From JAKVCB01 sp963578605 (GTDB lineage Bacteria > Planctomycetota > Planctomycetia > Pirellulales > Lacipirellulaceae), in contig CAUZEA010000047.1 in NCBI GenBank assembly GCA_963578605.1, forward strand, positions 1 to 40,479: DNA of 40,479 nt, given 5' to 3'. Shown piece after piece: positions 1 through 8,718 of the stretch. Made by a program: the position numbers and the translations under genes. Each line of letters begins with the position of its first letter. Position 1 is the first letter of the stretch. Below the pieces are notes generated by a model that was not told the origin of the DNA, did no database searches, and saw only the letters and a program-made list of their open reading frames with translations.

Positions 1-2
1 CC

Positions 3-2858
3 GACGGTCAGGGCAAGATGACGATCAATGGTTATGACTACGACGGTGAAAGTAGCAGTATCGGGGGACTTGAATTTGAGGATATCTCTGCCGAGTTGAT
101 TATCCAGAACTTCACCGCCAATAACGGCCTTGGCCCGGCTGCCTCCTTTACGCGGCTCTCCACCAACGGCATTGTCAATGTCGACAACATGACCTACGAC
201 GGTGGAACGGCAGGTGCAGGGGGCCTGCGGTTTGACGACGTCGACGCAGATAACGGTGCTGAAGCCGGCGTTACTGTCCGCAACAGCACCTTCACTAATG
301 GAACCGGAGACGGCGTACAAATCCTCAACGACTCTTCCGGGATCTTTTCCTTCGACGACACCAACACATTTGACAGTGTCGATGGCATTACCTTCCTCAT
401 CGACGGTGATGAAGCAAGCGTTGGGAACTCCTTCACGGGTGTGGTCACGGTCGACGCTGAAATCACCAACGACGCTGGTCAATCTGTTTCGCTGCAGAGC
501 ATCACCGGCGGTACGACCTTCTCCACAACGTTTAATGGTGACATCACCGACAGCGGTAGTGGGATCCAAATCATTTCAAGCGAGGGAGACCAGATTGCCC
601 TGTTTAGCGGCAACCTTGACCTCGACACCGGCAGTTCCGACGCGATCTCCATCACAGGCAATACCACATCAGCAGAAACAAGCTTCGGCGGTGACATCGA
701 CATCAACACGACCAGTGGGGCTGGATTTTTTGCAGCCGGCGGAGGTAAAGTTGCGGCTACCAGTTCGAACAACACGATCACCACAACCACCGGAGATGGG
801 CTGACCTTCAACGACACCGACGTGGTCGGCCAACTCAATTTCGAGCAAGTGAGCGTCGACGGGGCGCAACGCGGCATTGACCTGAAGAACGTTTCGGGAG
901 GCTCAATTCGTATTGGACCTACCAGTGCGAATACCGGCCAAGGCGGCACGCTGACTGCAACTACCGACGACTCGATCGACATCGCCAACGTTGACGACGT
1001 CACAATCAACGGTGTTACAATCAACAAGGATTCAACCAACAACAACGGGGTGAGCGTCGTTGACGACTCCGGCGGGAGCATGAACGTCACTCTGGATAAC
1101 ATCAACGTGACGAAAGGTGATCAAGGTTTGAACGTGGACGGTGGCGGCGGTTCGGGTAATTTCGCCCTGACAATCACTGACAGCTCGTTCGATGAGTCGG
1201 GCCTGATTGCGATGAATTTTACCGACGTTGACAACGGCACGATTGGAGTCTTTAACACCACGCTTGATGGTCAAGGGCAGGCCCTTACGGGTGGCATCCG
1301 CATTACCGATAGCAATGCGGCGTTCACCTTTGACACAAACAGCTCCGTCGAGGGTATCTCCGGACCTGCGTTTTCGCTCAACGGTGGCAACGTCTCCATC
1401 AATCACGACGGAGATATCGACAATTCGTCTGGTACCTCAGTCAGGATCCGGAACGTGACCGGTGGTAACCTTTCCCTGACAGGCGCAGTTACCGACACAG
1501 GTTCTGGCATCGTCATCGAGGACAATAGTGGTGGCAGCCTTCAACTCACCGGCAGCTATGATCTCGATACCACCACCAATGATGCTATTGCGATTACCGA
1601 CAATACCGGAGCGAATGTCAGCATCGCGGACTTGGATATCGACACCACCACTGGAACCGGTTTTACAGCGACCGGTGGTGGCAATTTGACCGTCAGTGGA
1701 ACCAATGATGTCAACACCACGACCGGGATAGGCATCGACATGCAGGCCATGGATATCTCGGCCCAGGCCACCTTCAACAGCGTCACTGTCACCAACGGAT
1801 CCACTCAAGGAATCAAACTCGAAAACGTGACGGGTTCCCAAGTCACCGTTGGCAGCTCGGCAGGTGCAGCAGGCTCCGGCGGGTCGATAACAACAACTAG
1901 TGGTGACAACGCAATCGAACTGACCAACGTAACCAATGTCGATATCAACAACGTAAATGTCGTCGACGCTGGCGCGGTCGGAGTCGCCATTGCCCACGAA
2001 GCGGGTGATGTGAACAGCATGAATGTCACGCTCAATGGAGTCGAAGTCACATCTGCAGGGAACCAGGGAATCGAGGTCCAAGCCGACAATTCGAACGGGC
2101 TCACGTTAACCTCGATCGACACGACGATCTCTGCTGGCGTCAGCAGTCAAGGTGTCGATCTCAACGTGACCGACGGTAACGCCAATGTTGTGTTCACGAA
2201 TCTCACGTCGACCAACGCATTTGAAGTTACTACGAGTACCAATGCTGGCCTGGACATGAATCTCAACACGAGTCAGATCAATTCCACCGCGACAATGATC
2301 ATCGACGGCCCTGGATCATTTGACCTGTCTATGACCGATACCTCGGTGAACACTGGCAACGATGACGTCGCCTTCACGCTCAATCTCGGTACCCAAGTTT
2401 CAATAAATTCCGGAATCAGCATTCAAAGTTCTTCCGGAGGAAGTTCCTCCTTCCAGACTGGCGATGCTGTGGCGTTCGCATTTAACCCAAATACAAACAA
2501 AACCGTCAACTTCCTCATCGATGATGTAAACTTCAGCAACGCCAGTGGCAGCAACCCAGCCACTCAAGTCACCAGTCTAGGAAGTACCATCCTCAATGCA
2601 ACGATCACCAACAATGTCTTCACCAACTCGGTCAGCACTCCAACCGAAATAATTGCCGACGACACTTCGACGCTGAATCTCAACTTGACTGCTAATACGG
2701 CAAATGGCGGAGACCTGACCCTGGAGGAGATCGTGGGCGCTGAATTCAAAATTCAAGATGTGGCAAACGTAGTGAGCGACAACCCAAACGCCACGATTGA
2801 CTTCCAGCCGATTTTCGGAGACTTCGACAACTTCCCCGGCACGGTACCCACGCCGTAG
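3..2858 (+). CDS. Giant beta-helix repeat surface protein, 5' end outside the window
   Basis: The reading frame is open from the first bases, so the true start lies upstream; about 950 residues are visible. Composition is extremely rich in Thr, Ser, Asn, Asp and Gly, with almost no Lys, Cys or Trp, and short strand-turn units such as NVTNVDINNV recur, as in right-handed parallel beta-helix proteins. A long module is repeated: TDSGSGI near residue 176 returns as TDTGSGI near residue 492, each followed by matching blocks (DLDT, DIDT or DINT, TGxGF, GGGK or GGGN, GGS/T, VDDV or VTNV). This indicates an internal duplication with a period of about 315 residues. The family is typical of secreted or cell-surface proteins of planctomycetes; the actual role (adhesion, polysaccharide binding) is unknown. 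The C-terminus ends in FPGTVPTP with no obvious sorting domain. A strong terminator follows 41 bases after the stop. Confidence 0.85.
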   Translation, partial: DGQGKMTINGYDYDGESSSIGGLEFEDISAELIIQNFTANNGLGPAASFTRLSTNGIVNVDNMTYDGGTAGAGGLRFDDVDADNGAEAGVTVRNSTFTNGTGDGVQILNDSSGIFSFDDTNTFDSVDGITFLIDGDEASVGNSFTGVVTVDAEITNDAGQSVSLQSITGGTTFSTTFNGDITDSGSGIQIISSEGDQIALFSGNLDLDTGSSDAISITGNTTSAETSFGGDIDINTTSGAGFFAAGGGKVAATSSNNTITTTTGDGLTFNDTDVVGQLNFEQVSVDGAQRGIDLKNVSGGSIRIGPTSANTGQGGTLTATTDDSIDIANVDDVTINGVTINKDSTNNNGVSVVDDSGGSMNVTLDNINVTKGDQGLNVDGGGGSGNFALTITDSSFDESGLIAMNFTDVDNGTIGVFNTTLDGQGQALTGGIRITDSNAAFTFDTNSSVEGISGPAFSLNGGNVSINHDGDIDNSSGTSVRIRNVTGGNLSLTGAVTDTGSGIVIEDNSGGSLQLTGSYDLDTTTNDAIAITDNTGANVSIADLDIDTTTGTGFTATGGGNLTVSGTNDVNTTTGIGIDMQAMDISAQATFNSVTVTNGSTQGIKLENVTGSQVTVGSSAGAAGSGGSITTTSGDNAIELTNVTNVDINNVNVVDAGAVGVAIAHEAGDVNSMNVTLNGVEVTSAGNQGIEVQADNSNGLTLTSIDTTISAGVSSQGVDLNVTDGNANVVFTNLTSTNAFEVTTSTNAGLDMNLNTSQINSTATMIIDGPGSFDLSMTDTSVNTGNDDVAFTLNLGTQVSINSGISIQSSSGGSSSFQTGDAVAFAFNPNTNKTVNFLIDDVNFSNASGSNPATQVTSLGSTILNATITNNVFTNSVSTPTEIIADDTSTLNLNLTANTANGGDLTLEEIVGAEFKIQDVANVVSDNPNATIDFQPIFGDFDNFPGTVPTP

Positions 2859-2899
2859 TCTGTCGAACTGCACTGGCTGATCAAAACCGCACCGCTTCG

Positions 2900-2931
2900 C
2901 CGCCGAGGGTCATCACCTTCGGCGGTTTTTT
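2900..2931 (+). terminator. Rho-independent terminator of the beta-helix gene
   Basis: An 11-bp stem (CCGCCGAGGGT with ACCTTCGGCGG, one G-T pair) closes a four-base CATC loop and is followed directly by six T. It lies 41 bases after the stop codon of the surface-protein gene and before the next gene. This is the clearest intrinsic terminator in the window. Confidence 0.93.
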
Positions 2932-2972
2932 ACTTTTGCCCTGCCAATCCCACCTCTATCAACGGCGACCTT

Positions 2973-3458
2973 GTGTTCTCGTTTGAACTCGCCTGTCGAA
3001 AGTGCTCATGGCGGACCGTGAGCGGCCCGGCCGACGCCGCCGCACGGTTACGCCTGGTCGGACGGCTACGACGCGAAAAAGACCCTGATGAAGAAGTTTT
3101 AGCCCAACTGCTGGTCGAAACGGCGCCGCAGATGACCTGCCCGGGGTGCAAACAAAAAGGTTCACTGCAAGCCGTCCGCTCGGAGGACGTGCTCAACGAG
3201 TGGGAAGAGGATGACTGGCAGGCTGTTATCTTGTGTGACGTGTGTCGTGAACCGATCCCGCCAGAGCGACTGGAGGCTGTTCCCGAGTCAAAACGGTGTG
3301 TTGCATGCCAGGACAAAGCTGAAACGGGCACACTACCCGACGACGAACCTGAATTCTGTCCCAAATGCGGTGCGCTGGTCGAACTACGCGTGAGCCGTGG
3401 CAGCGGTCTCACCCGGTATAAACAGTTTTGTACCGGGATCCCCCCCTGCCGACTATGA
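2973..3458 (+). CDS. Small multi-zinc-ribbon protein with a DksA/TraR-like C4 finger
   Basis: 161 residues with three putative zinc sites. First, CRKC near residue 8 with CPGC near residue 55. Second, a central C-x2-C...C-x2-C block (CDVC ... CVAC, about residues 88-111) whose sequence CREPIPPERLEAVPES closely resembles the zinc finger of DksA/TraR proteins. Third, a C-terminal CPKC ... C ... C block like a topoisomerase-type zinc ribbon. The DksA coiled coil that enters the RNA polymerase secondary channel is absent, so a DksA function is not supported; nucleic-acid or protein binding is the reasonable inference. The start is GTG and no convincing ribosome binding site precedes it, so the N-terminus is uncertain. 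It is convergent with the deaminase gene, 37 bases away. Confidence 0.7.
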   Translation: MFSFELACRKCSWRTVSGPADAAARLRLVGRLRREKDPDEEVLAQLLVETAPQMTCPGCKQKGSLQAVRSEDVLNEWEEDDWQAVILCDVCREPIPPERLEAVPESKRCVACQDKAETGTLPDDEPEFCPKCGALVELRVSRGSGLTRYKQFCTGIPPCRL

Positions 3459-3495
3459 AACTGCTGGGCCCCGCAAGCAATCGCCGGGAATCGGA

Positions 3496-3936
3496 TTACT
3501 CCTCGCCAATATCTTCCTGCCAGAGCTCGGGGTGGCGTGCGATAAATCGCTGCATCAGATCGACGCATTCTTGGCTGTCGACAATCTCGAGTTCAACTCC
3601 GCGGGAGCGGAGGTAATCTTCCGGACCTTGAAAATTACGGTTTTCCCCAATCACAATTTTCGGGATTTCATAGAGCAACGCGGTACCACTGCACATATCG
3701 CAAGGAGAAAGCGTCGTGTACATCGTGGCCCGGCGATATTCCCGCGCGGGAAGTCGCCCCGCGTTTTCCAGACAATCCATTTCGGCGTGCAGGATTGCAC
3801 TACCACGTTGGACGCGATGATTGTAACCTCGGCCTACAACCTGACCGTCAATGACCAAAACCGAGCCGATCGGTATCCCTCCTTCGGACAAACCCTGCTG
3901 AGCTTCTTGAATCGCAGCTTCCATAAATGGGCCCAT
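3496..3936 (-). CDS. Cytosine deaminase, fungal FCY1 type
   Basis: 146 residues of the cytidine/deoxycytidylate deaminase fold. Zinc and catalytic residues are H50-A-E52 and P78-C79-D-M-C82, the order seen in yeast cytosine deaminase. Similarity to the yeast enzyme runs throughout: EGGIPIG, GRGYNHRVQRGSAILHAE, YTTLSPCDMCSG, a ligand-loop IGENRNF, and a C-terminus (F-I-A-R-H-P-E-L-W-Q-E-D-I-G-E-E) close to that of FCY1. This differs from the unrelated amidohydrolase CodA used by many bacteria. The expected reaction is cytosine to uracil plus ammonia, in pyrimidine salvage. AGGAG lies nine bases before the ATG and supports this start. It is downstream of the NAD synthetase gene on the same strand, after a 177-base gap. 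Confidence 0.88.
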   Translation of the reverse strand: MGPFMEAAIQEAQQGLSEGGIPIGSVLVIDGQVVGRGYNHRVQRGSAILHAEMDCLENAGRLPAREYRRATMYTTLSPCDMCSGTALLYEIPKIVIGENRNFQGPEDYLRSRGVELEIVDSQECVDLMQRFIARHPELWQEDIGEE

Positions 3937-4113
3937 GCGATCGGGCTCCTGTTTAAGGCGTGGTTTTCAGGCGTCGGTGGCAGACCGGAAATAACACCGA
4001 CCACTCATCGACATGGTGCACACTTTTGAACTCCTACCCAACGTAGCCGCTGTTCTTCCGATCCGTCGGCAATCCTCCCTGGACCTTCAGTCGTTCCCTG
4101 CCGCGTGAGGGAC

Positions 4114-6156
4114 TCACGAATCAACTCGCTTTGCAATATGTGCACGGAGTTCCTCAAGTTCTCGCTGGAACCCCCCACTCAGGATGGGAAAACGGCACCA
4201 TGTCTTGGGATCGAGGTTTTCGTCATCCAAATGAAATGATGGTGCATACCGTTCACGTTTCCACTGATTGCGACACCAGAGTTGGTAGAACTGTTCCACC
4301 CAGGTCCCAATCTGCTCGATCTCGTAACCGGGGAACAGCTCGCAAATCGTTTCAAAAACTTCGACCGGCATTTGTTTATCGCGAATGGCGGCGCGCTCGA
4401 TTCGATCGAGTACGCGATATGGCATGAGGTCAGCCTCGTCGGTCTGTCCGGTTGCAGGTGGACGAAGTTCAGCGGTTGGCGATTGGCAGTTGACGGCAGC
4501 AAGGGCTTCGATTGGCCCCAGACCACTCGGGCCGGTCGTTTCCATCCAGGCCAGCCAGTCTCTCAAAAAGGCTTTGTCAACTCCGGCAATGGGTGCCAGC
4601 CCGCCGCAAGTATCACCGTCCATGGTGGCGTAACCAACAGCCGCTTCACTCCGGTTGCTGGTTGTCAGCAGCAGTGCACCGCGCAAGTTCGCCAGCAGCC
4701 AGACCCCCGGACCCCGCACCCGAGCCTGGATGTTCTGCAGGGCGATATCGTTATCCTGCCAGGTGAGGGGGTGTCCCACTGCCCCCGAAACGGTTTTCAC
4801 ATATTTTTGCACCAGGGCATCGACATCCCAAAGAAAAAACTCGCCGCCGATTGCCCTCGTGACTTCTTGGGCAGCATGACGGGTGGTCACGCTGCTGTTG
4901 GAAGTTGCCTGGTAAACGCAAGCCAGCAGCGACGCCACCCAGGTTGCTGGATCGTCACCTTCACACCTATTCAAATGTGCAAGTTTTTGCCTGACGGCGC
5001 GAGCTCCAATCTCGGCAATCGCCAGGTGGGTCATCAGGTAGACCATCACGGCGGTCGTGGCGGAATCGGTCCCCCCGCTCAGCGAGACAACAAATCCCTG
5101 GGCCCGGCTCTTGCGGAGATAATCGAACAGCCCCAGGGGAACCGCCCGGGCAAACTCTTCATGCTTGACCAATGGCTGCTGTTCCCACTCGGGGTGTCCT
5201 GCAGGCTGAGATTGGGCAACGCGAACCGACTGCCCTTCGGTGACAATCAGCTCGGAAATCCTGGGGTTGGTTTCCTGCTTCGAGACCAAGGTGGGAAGGA
5301 TGAAATCGCTCTGGACGATGCGGTCGTCTGGCCGCGGTAATTCGTGGTCATCGATCCTGGCCCGGATATCAAGGCCAACTGAGGTCAGAACCACATCGGC
5401 GAATGAGAATCGCGGCCCGCGGGCAACGATCTCCTGCTGATCGGCCAGTAGAGTCCCACCGTCGTAGATTGCCCGGCCCGCTTCATTGCCAAGCAAGTTG
5501 GCATACGCATAAGCAACACCGTAATCACGGATAGCATCCAGCACGTAGCCTTCGCGGATTTCTTTTTTTCCAAAGGCGAAGTGGCTGGCACTCGGGTTGA
5601 GCAAGATATCGGCGCCGAGTGCTGCCAAATCGTGTCCCGGCCGGCAGTCTCCGACCCAGGCGTCGCGACAAATTTCAAATCCGAATCCGATCCCGCTGCA
5701 ACGAAACAGCAGATCGCCAATGGGAATCTCTACACTCCCAAGAACAATACGATCGACCTTGCCTGCTGGCCAGGGAGAAAACCAGCGCGGCTCGTAGTGA
5801 ATGCCATCTCCAGCCAGATGTTGTTTGCAGACAACGCCAAGGACCTTGCCGTTGACCACGACCACAACCGCATTGTAGAGTTTGCCGCAATGCTCGATGG
5901 GCAAACCGAACGATGTGAAGAGACCGGTCGATTCAGGCACCAGTTCAGCCAGCAGCCTGAGCGCCGTTTGCCGTACACCTTCGGCAAGGAACATATCCTC
6001 GCAACCGTACCCGCTGAGGCAGAGCTCTGGCAGACAAAGAATTCCCACGCCGTCGGCGCGTGCGGTCTGGAGTACCTCCAGCACTTGCCGGCAATTGCCC
6101 TCCCAATCAAGCGGTGTGAGGTTCAGTGCAGCGGCACCAACGCGAAACAGGGGCAT
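4114..6156 (-). CDS. nadE: Glutamine-dependent NAD+ synthetase
   Basis: 680 residues, the length of the large two-domain NAD synthetases. The N-terminal nitrilase-type glutaminase domain shows the expected Glu-Lys-Cys set: E44 in LPELCLSGY, K111 in CKQHLAG and C163 in FEICRDAW. The C-terminal ATP-dependent amidation domain has the ATP-pyrophosphatase loop SGGTDS (residues 360-365), TSNRSEAAVGY, DGDTCGGLAPI and the SPTAELRP segment. The enzyme converts nicotinic acid adenine dinucleotide, ATP and glutamine to NAD+, the last step of NAD biosynthesis, in the cytoplasm. It lies 91 bases after the cinA-like gene on the same strand. The pairing fits pyridine nucleotide metabolism, although the CinA deamidase domain looks inactive. 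Upstream of the ATG only a weak purine stretch (GAAAGAAG) is seen. Confidence 0.96.
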   Translation of the reverse strand: MPLFRVGAAALNLTPLDWEGNCRQVLEVLQTARADGVGILCLPELCLSGYGCEDMFLAEGVRQTALRLLAELVPESTGLFTSFGLPIEHCGKLYNAVVVVVNGKVLGVVCKQHLAGDGIHYEPRWFSPWPAGKVDRIVLGSVEIPIGDLLFRCSGIGFGFEICRDAWVGDCRPGHDLAALGADILLNPSASHFAFGKKEIREGYVLDAIRDYGVAYAYANLLGNEAGRAIYDGGTLLADQQEIVARGPRFSFADVVLTSVGLDIRARIDDHELPRPDDRIVQSDFILPTLVSKQETNPRISELIVTEGQSVRVAQSQPAGHPEWEQQPLVKHEEFARAVPLGLFDYLRKSRAQGFVVSLSGGTDSATTAVMVYLMTHLAIAEIGARAVRQKLAHLNRCEGDDPATWVASLLACVYQATSNSSVTTRHAAQEVTRAIGGEFFLWDVDALVQKYVKTVSGAVGHPLTWQDNDIALQNIQARVRGPGVWLLANLRGALLLTTSNRSEAAVGYATMDGDTCGGLAPIAGVDKAFLRDWLAWMETTGPSGLGPIEALAAVNCQSPTAELRPPATGQTDEADLMPYRVLDRIERAAIRDKQMPVEVFETICELFPGYEIEQIGTWVEQFYQLWCRNQWKRERYAPSFHLDDENLDPKTWCRFPILSGGFQRELEELRAHIAKRVDS

Positions 6157-6247
6157 GGTCTGACTTCTTTCGGCGAACCCGATCGTGGTCCCGGCTTAAT
6201 TCAGCCGCCAATTGGCCTGTAAATGTATCGGGAAAACGGCAGGACGA

Positions 6248-7501
6248 TCACCCTTGTTTCAACATAGCAAGTCGCAGGAGGTTCAGGGCAACTTTGGCCG
6301 TCCGCAATCTGTCAAACTCAGGATCGCCAAACGTCGAAATTTTTTTTGTTTGAGTACCACGGGTTCCAGCCAAGGCAATTCCTACCGATTGCGTACTGTC
6401 ATCAACCCGTGCGGCCCCGGAAACCGCGAGACTGAAATCAGTTACGGTCTGTCGGCGGACCGCTTCTGCCATCGCAGAGGCGACTTCCGTGACGGTCAAA
6501 TCAGCGGAACCACCTATCGACAGCAACGATTCAAGACTGGCCGCATTCTGAACAACCGTTCCACCAACAAAACAGGTATGTGCTCCATCGGCTGCTGCCA
6601 GCAGTTCGGCTAGCCGCCCCGCAGTATACCACTCGGCAACTGCCAGAGTTGTCTGGTGCTGGTTCAGCAAGCGGATCACCGCGTGCTCAAGCTCATCGGC
6701 TTCTTCCCCAAAAACAAGCTCGCCGAGCAACTGGTAAATTTCGCGAACGGTTGGTTCCATCGCTTTGAAACACGCCGCTTCATCATGCCCACTGGCGGTG
6801 ATCCGCAGTTTAATCGTTGCACCGCTGGCGGTAATTCCAACGAGTGGTTCACGTCCCCGCCGAATCACGTCGGGTAGCATTTCTTCGATATGGCTTTCCC
6901 CCGCACCAAAGCAATTGATGCGGCGATGCCGGATAACTTGCGATGCTGGTAGCATCTCGACCAACGCCGGCACAACCGACTGTTCCCACATCAGGAACAT
7001 TTCTGCCGGTACACCGGGGAGGGCAAACAATTGACATGGTTGGCGGTTGGGCCGTTCGACCTGCATCCGAATTCCAGGGGCCGTTCCGATGGGATTGAAT
7101 ATTTGCTGGCTGCCTTCGGGAAACATTGCCTGCACGACATTCCTTTCGGGCATGGCTCGCCCGCGGCGTTCAAATAATCCGCGAATGTACTCCAATGTCG
7201 CATCATCGCAGGCCAATTGAACATCGACTGTGGCTGCAATCGCGTCGCGGGTGAGATCGTCGGCGGTGGGTCCCAGCCCGCCGGTCGCCACGACCACGTC
7301 GGCCCGCTCGATGGCAGTCTGCAAAACGGCGATGTTGGCCGCCAGATCGTCGGCTACGGTCGTATGGTACATCACACGATACCCCAGTTCGGTGAGGCGT
7401 TCACTCAGCCACCGGGTATTGGTATCGAGTCGTTGACCGGTGGTCAGTTCATCTCCGATTGCAACCACTTCGCCGGTCAGGGATTTTCGGAAATTCGACA
7501 A
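6248..7501 (-). CDS. cinA: CinA-family protein with a degenerate C-terminal deamidase domain
   Basis: 417 residues. The N-terminal COG1058/MoaB-like domain is well conserved (VVAIGDELTTGQRLDTNTRW, VATGGLGPTADDLTRD, LPGVPAEMF) and would be an ADP-ribose/NAD-type pyrophosphatase by family. The C-terminal PncC-like domain normally carries A-E-S-C-T-G-G, whose Ser is needed for NMN deamidation. Here the aligned motif is A-E290-W-Y-T-A-G, so the Ser is Trp, and later blocks (GGTVVQ, AVSGAARVDD) also depart from the family. NMN deamidase activity is therefore doubtful. The start is TTG with GGCGAG about eight bases upstream; an in-frame TGA seven codons further up excludes a longer start. The neighbour nadE suggests a link to NAD recycling. 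Confidence 0.88.
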   Translation of the reverse strand: MSNFRKSLTGEVVAIGDELTTGQRLDTNTRWLSERLTELGYRVMYHTTVADDLAANIAVLQTAIERADVVVATGGLGPTADDLTRDAIAATVDVQLACDDATLEYIRGLFERRGRAMPERNVVQAMFPEGSQQIFNPIGTAPGIRMQVERPNRQPCQLFALPGVPAEMFLMWEQSVVPALVEMLPASQVIRHRRINCFGAGESHIEEMLPDVIRRGREPLVGITASGATIKLRITASGHDEAACFKAMEPTVREIYQLLGELVFGEEADELEHAVIRLLNQHQTTLAVAEWYTAGRLAELLAAADGAHTCFVGGTVVQNAASLESLLSIGGSADLTVTEVASAMAEAVRRQTVTDFSLAVSGAARVDDSTQSVGIALAGTRGTQTKKISTFGDPEFDRLRTAKVALNLLRLAMLKQG

Positions 7502-7795
7502 CGGATCACTCGCCTGGTTTCAAGGGGTTCTGGCATTGTCCACCCTCCAGCTGCGGTGGTCCATAGGCAACACCTGCAACGAGTCAACCAGGGGCCTGCT
7601 GCCACACACCAAGAATGGGAGGGCAAGATGGGGAGAGCCAAAGTTCGCCTGGTGACTCGCCAGTCACTCAACCAGCGGTGACCTGCAAGCCTGTTTCAAC
7701 CGTCACGACTGGCTGGGGCGAGGTCGCTTCCACATTTGGAGGTTTTTGCTGCTTGCGTGACAAGGCCTCCATCCAAACGGCAACTCTGGTCATCA

Positions 7796-8434
7796 TCAGT
7801 TGGAGACAGAAACGCCAAAACCGACATGTGGGTGATGGTGAAACGTGGGGTGATGACGGTAGTAGATGTGCCGTTGGGGAGGACAGTAATAGGGTGCACC
7901 GTAGTGATGCTCCTGCACAACCACGGGCGGCGGTACGGTTGCGACCTGCACCGGTTGCCTTGGCTGTGGGCGCTGCATCGTATCGATGACCTGTGTGGCG
8001 ACTCCCTGCTGATGCAAATAGATGACATCCTGGGCAGTTATGGGTCGGGCCACACCCGAAGAATTGACATAGTTGGTAATCAAATTCGAGTCGACCCCAG
8101 CGTGGCTCATGGCAACCACCTCTTGGACCGACGCCGCCCCTTGAGTTACGGGACGTCCCATCTGGGTGGCAATCTGGGCCCGATTCTGGGCCGCGACGTC
8201 ATCGATTGCGCCCCCAATGGCACCACCGGTCAGCGCGCCCACACCTGCGCCAATCGCTGTTCCAGCGATCGGGCTTCCCACGGCATTCCCTACCAACGCG
8301 CCCACGCCAGCCCCGGCAAGGCCACCGGCAGCAGCGCCGCGGTCTGCGTAATACGGTGAGCGACAGCCCACCACCGCAATCAAAATGAACGAGGCAGTCG
8401 AAATCCAACGTGTGTGGTTCAAACGCGAACTCAT
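7796..8434 (-). CDS. Glycine-zipper lipoprotein
   Basis: 212 residues. The ATG is preceded by AGGA five bases upstream. The N-terminus is a lipoprotein signal: positive residues, hydrophobic STASFILIAVV, then lipobox VVGC with C24 as the predicted lipid-bearing Cys. Residues of about 32-75 are glycine-zipper repeats (GGLAGAGVGALVG, GAGVGALTGGAIGGAI), as in YMGG/OmpA-like glycine-zipper domains that insert in or pack against membranes. The middle contains ITAQDVIYLHQQGV, a short helical motif common in planctomycete lipoproteins, and the tail is rich in His, Tyr and Pro (RHIYYRHHPTFHHHPH), which could bind metal. It is probably anchored in the periplasm or outer envelope; the function is unknown. 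An upstream in-frame ATG would add 15 residues without a plausible signal peptide. Confidence 0.85.
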   Translation of the reverse strand: MSSRLNHTRWISTASFILIAVVGCRSPYYADRGAAAGGLAGAGVGALVGNAVGSPIAGTAIGAGVGALTGGAIGGAIDDVAAQNRAQIATQMGRPVTQGAASVQEVVAMSHAGVDSNLITNYVNSSGVARPITAQDVIYLHQQGVATQVIDTMQRPQPRQPVQVATVPPPVVVQEHHYGAPYYCPPQRHIYYRHHPTFHHHPHVGFGVSVSN

Positions 8435-8718
8435 TGTTTTCCTGTGCTCTCGGGGTGTTGGCAAGCGGGGCGAACTCAACCAGCCGTTGACCGACGGTTG
8501 TCAAGGTACCGCTTCCGGAAAGACGATTGCAGAAGCAGGCGGAGAATAGTCGCAACGAGCGGGCCTACGGTCAAGATGAAACTCCACAATCGCTAGCATT
8601 CGCACGTACCGCCGAATCGGCTGAGGCACTGCTCAGCGGCCAGATGCTTGCCTCGCCCCGCAGGAACCTTGCGGAGGTGCAAGCCAGATTCGCCGCAGGA
8701 GAGTCAAGCTAGCAGCAC

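Noticed and set aside
479..1105. A 208-codon open frame antisense to the beta-helix gene
   Set aside because: It is a by-product of biased Thr/Asp/Asn codon use in the repeat protein; composition is not protein-like and no ribosome site is seen.
4282..5340. A 352-codon open frame antisense to nadE
   Set aside because: It lies entirely over a well-conserved gene and shows no family features.
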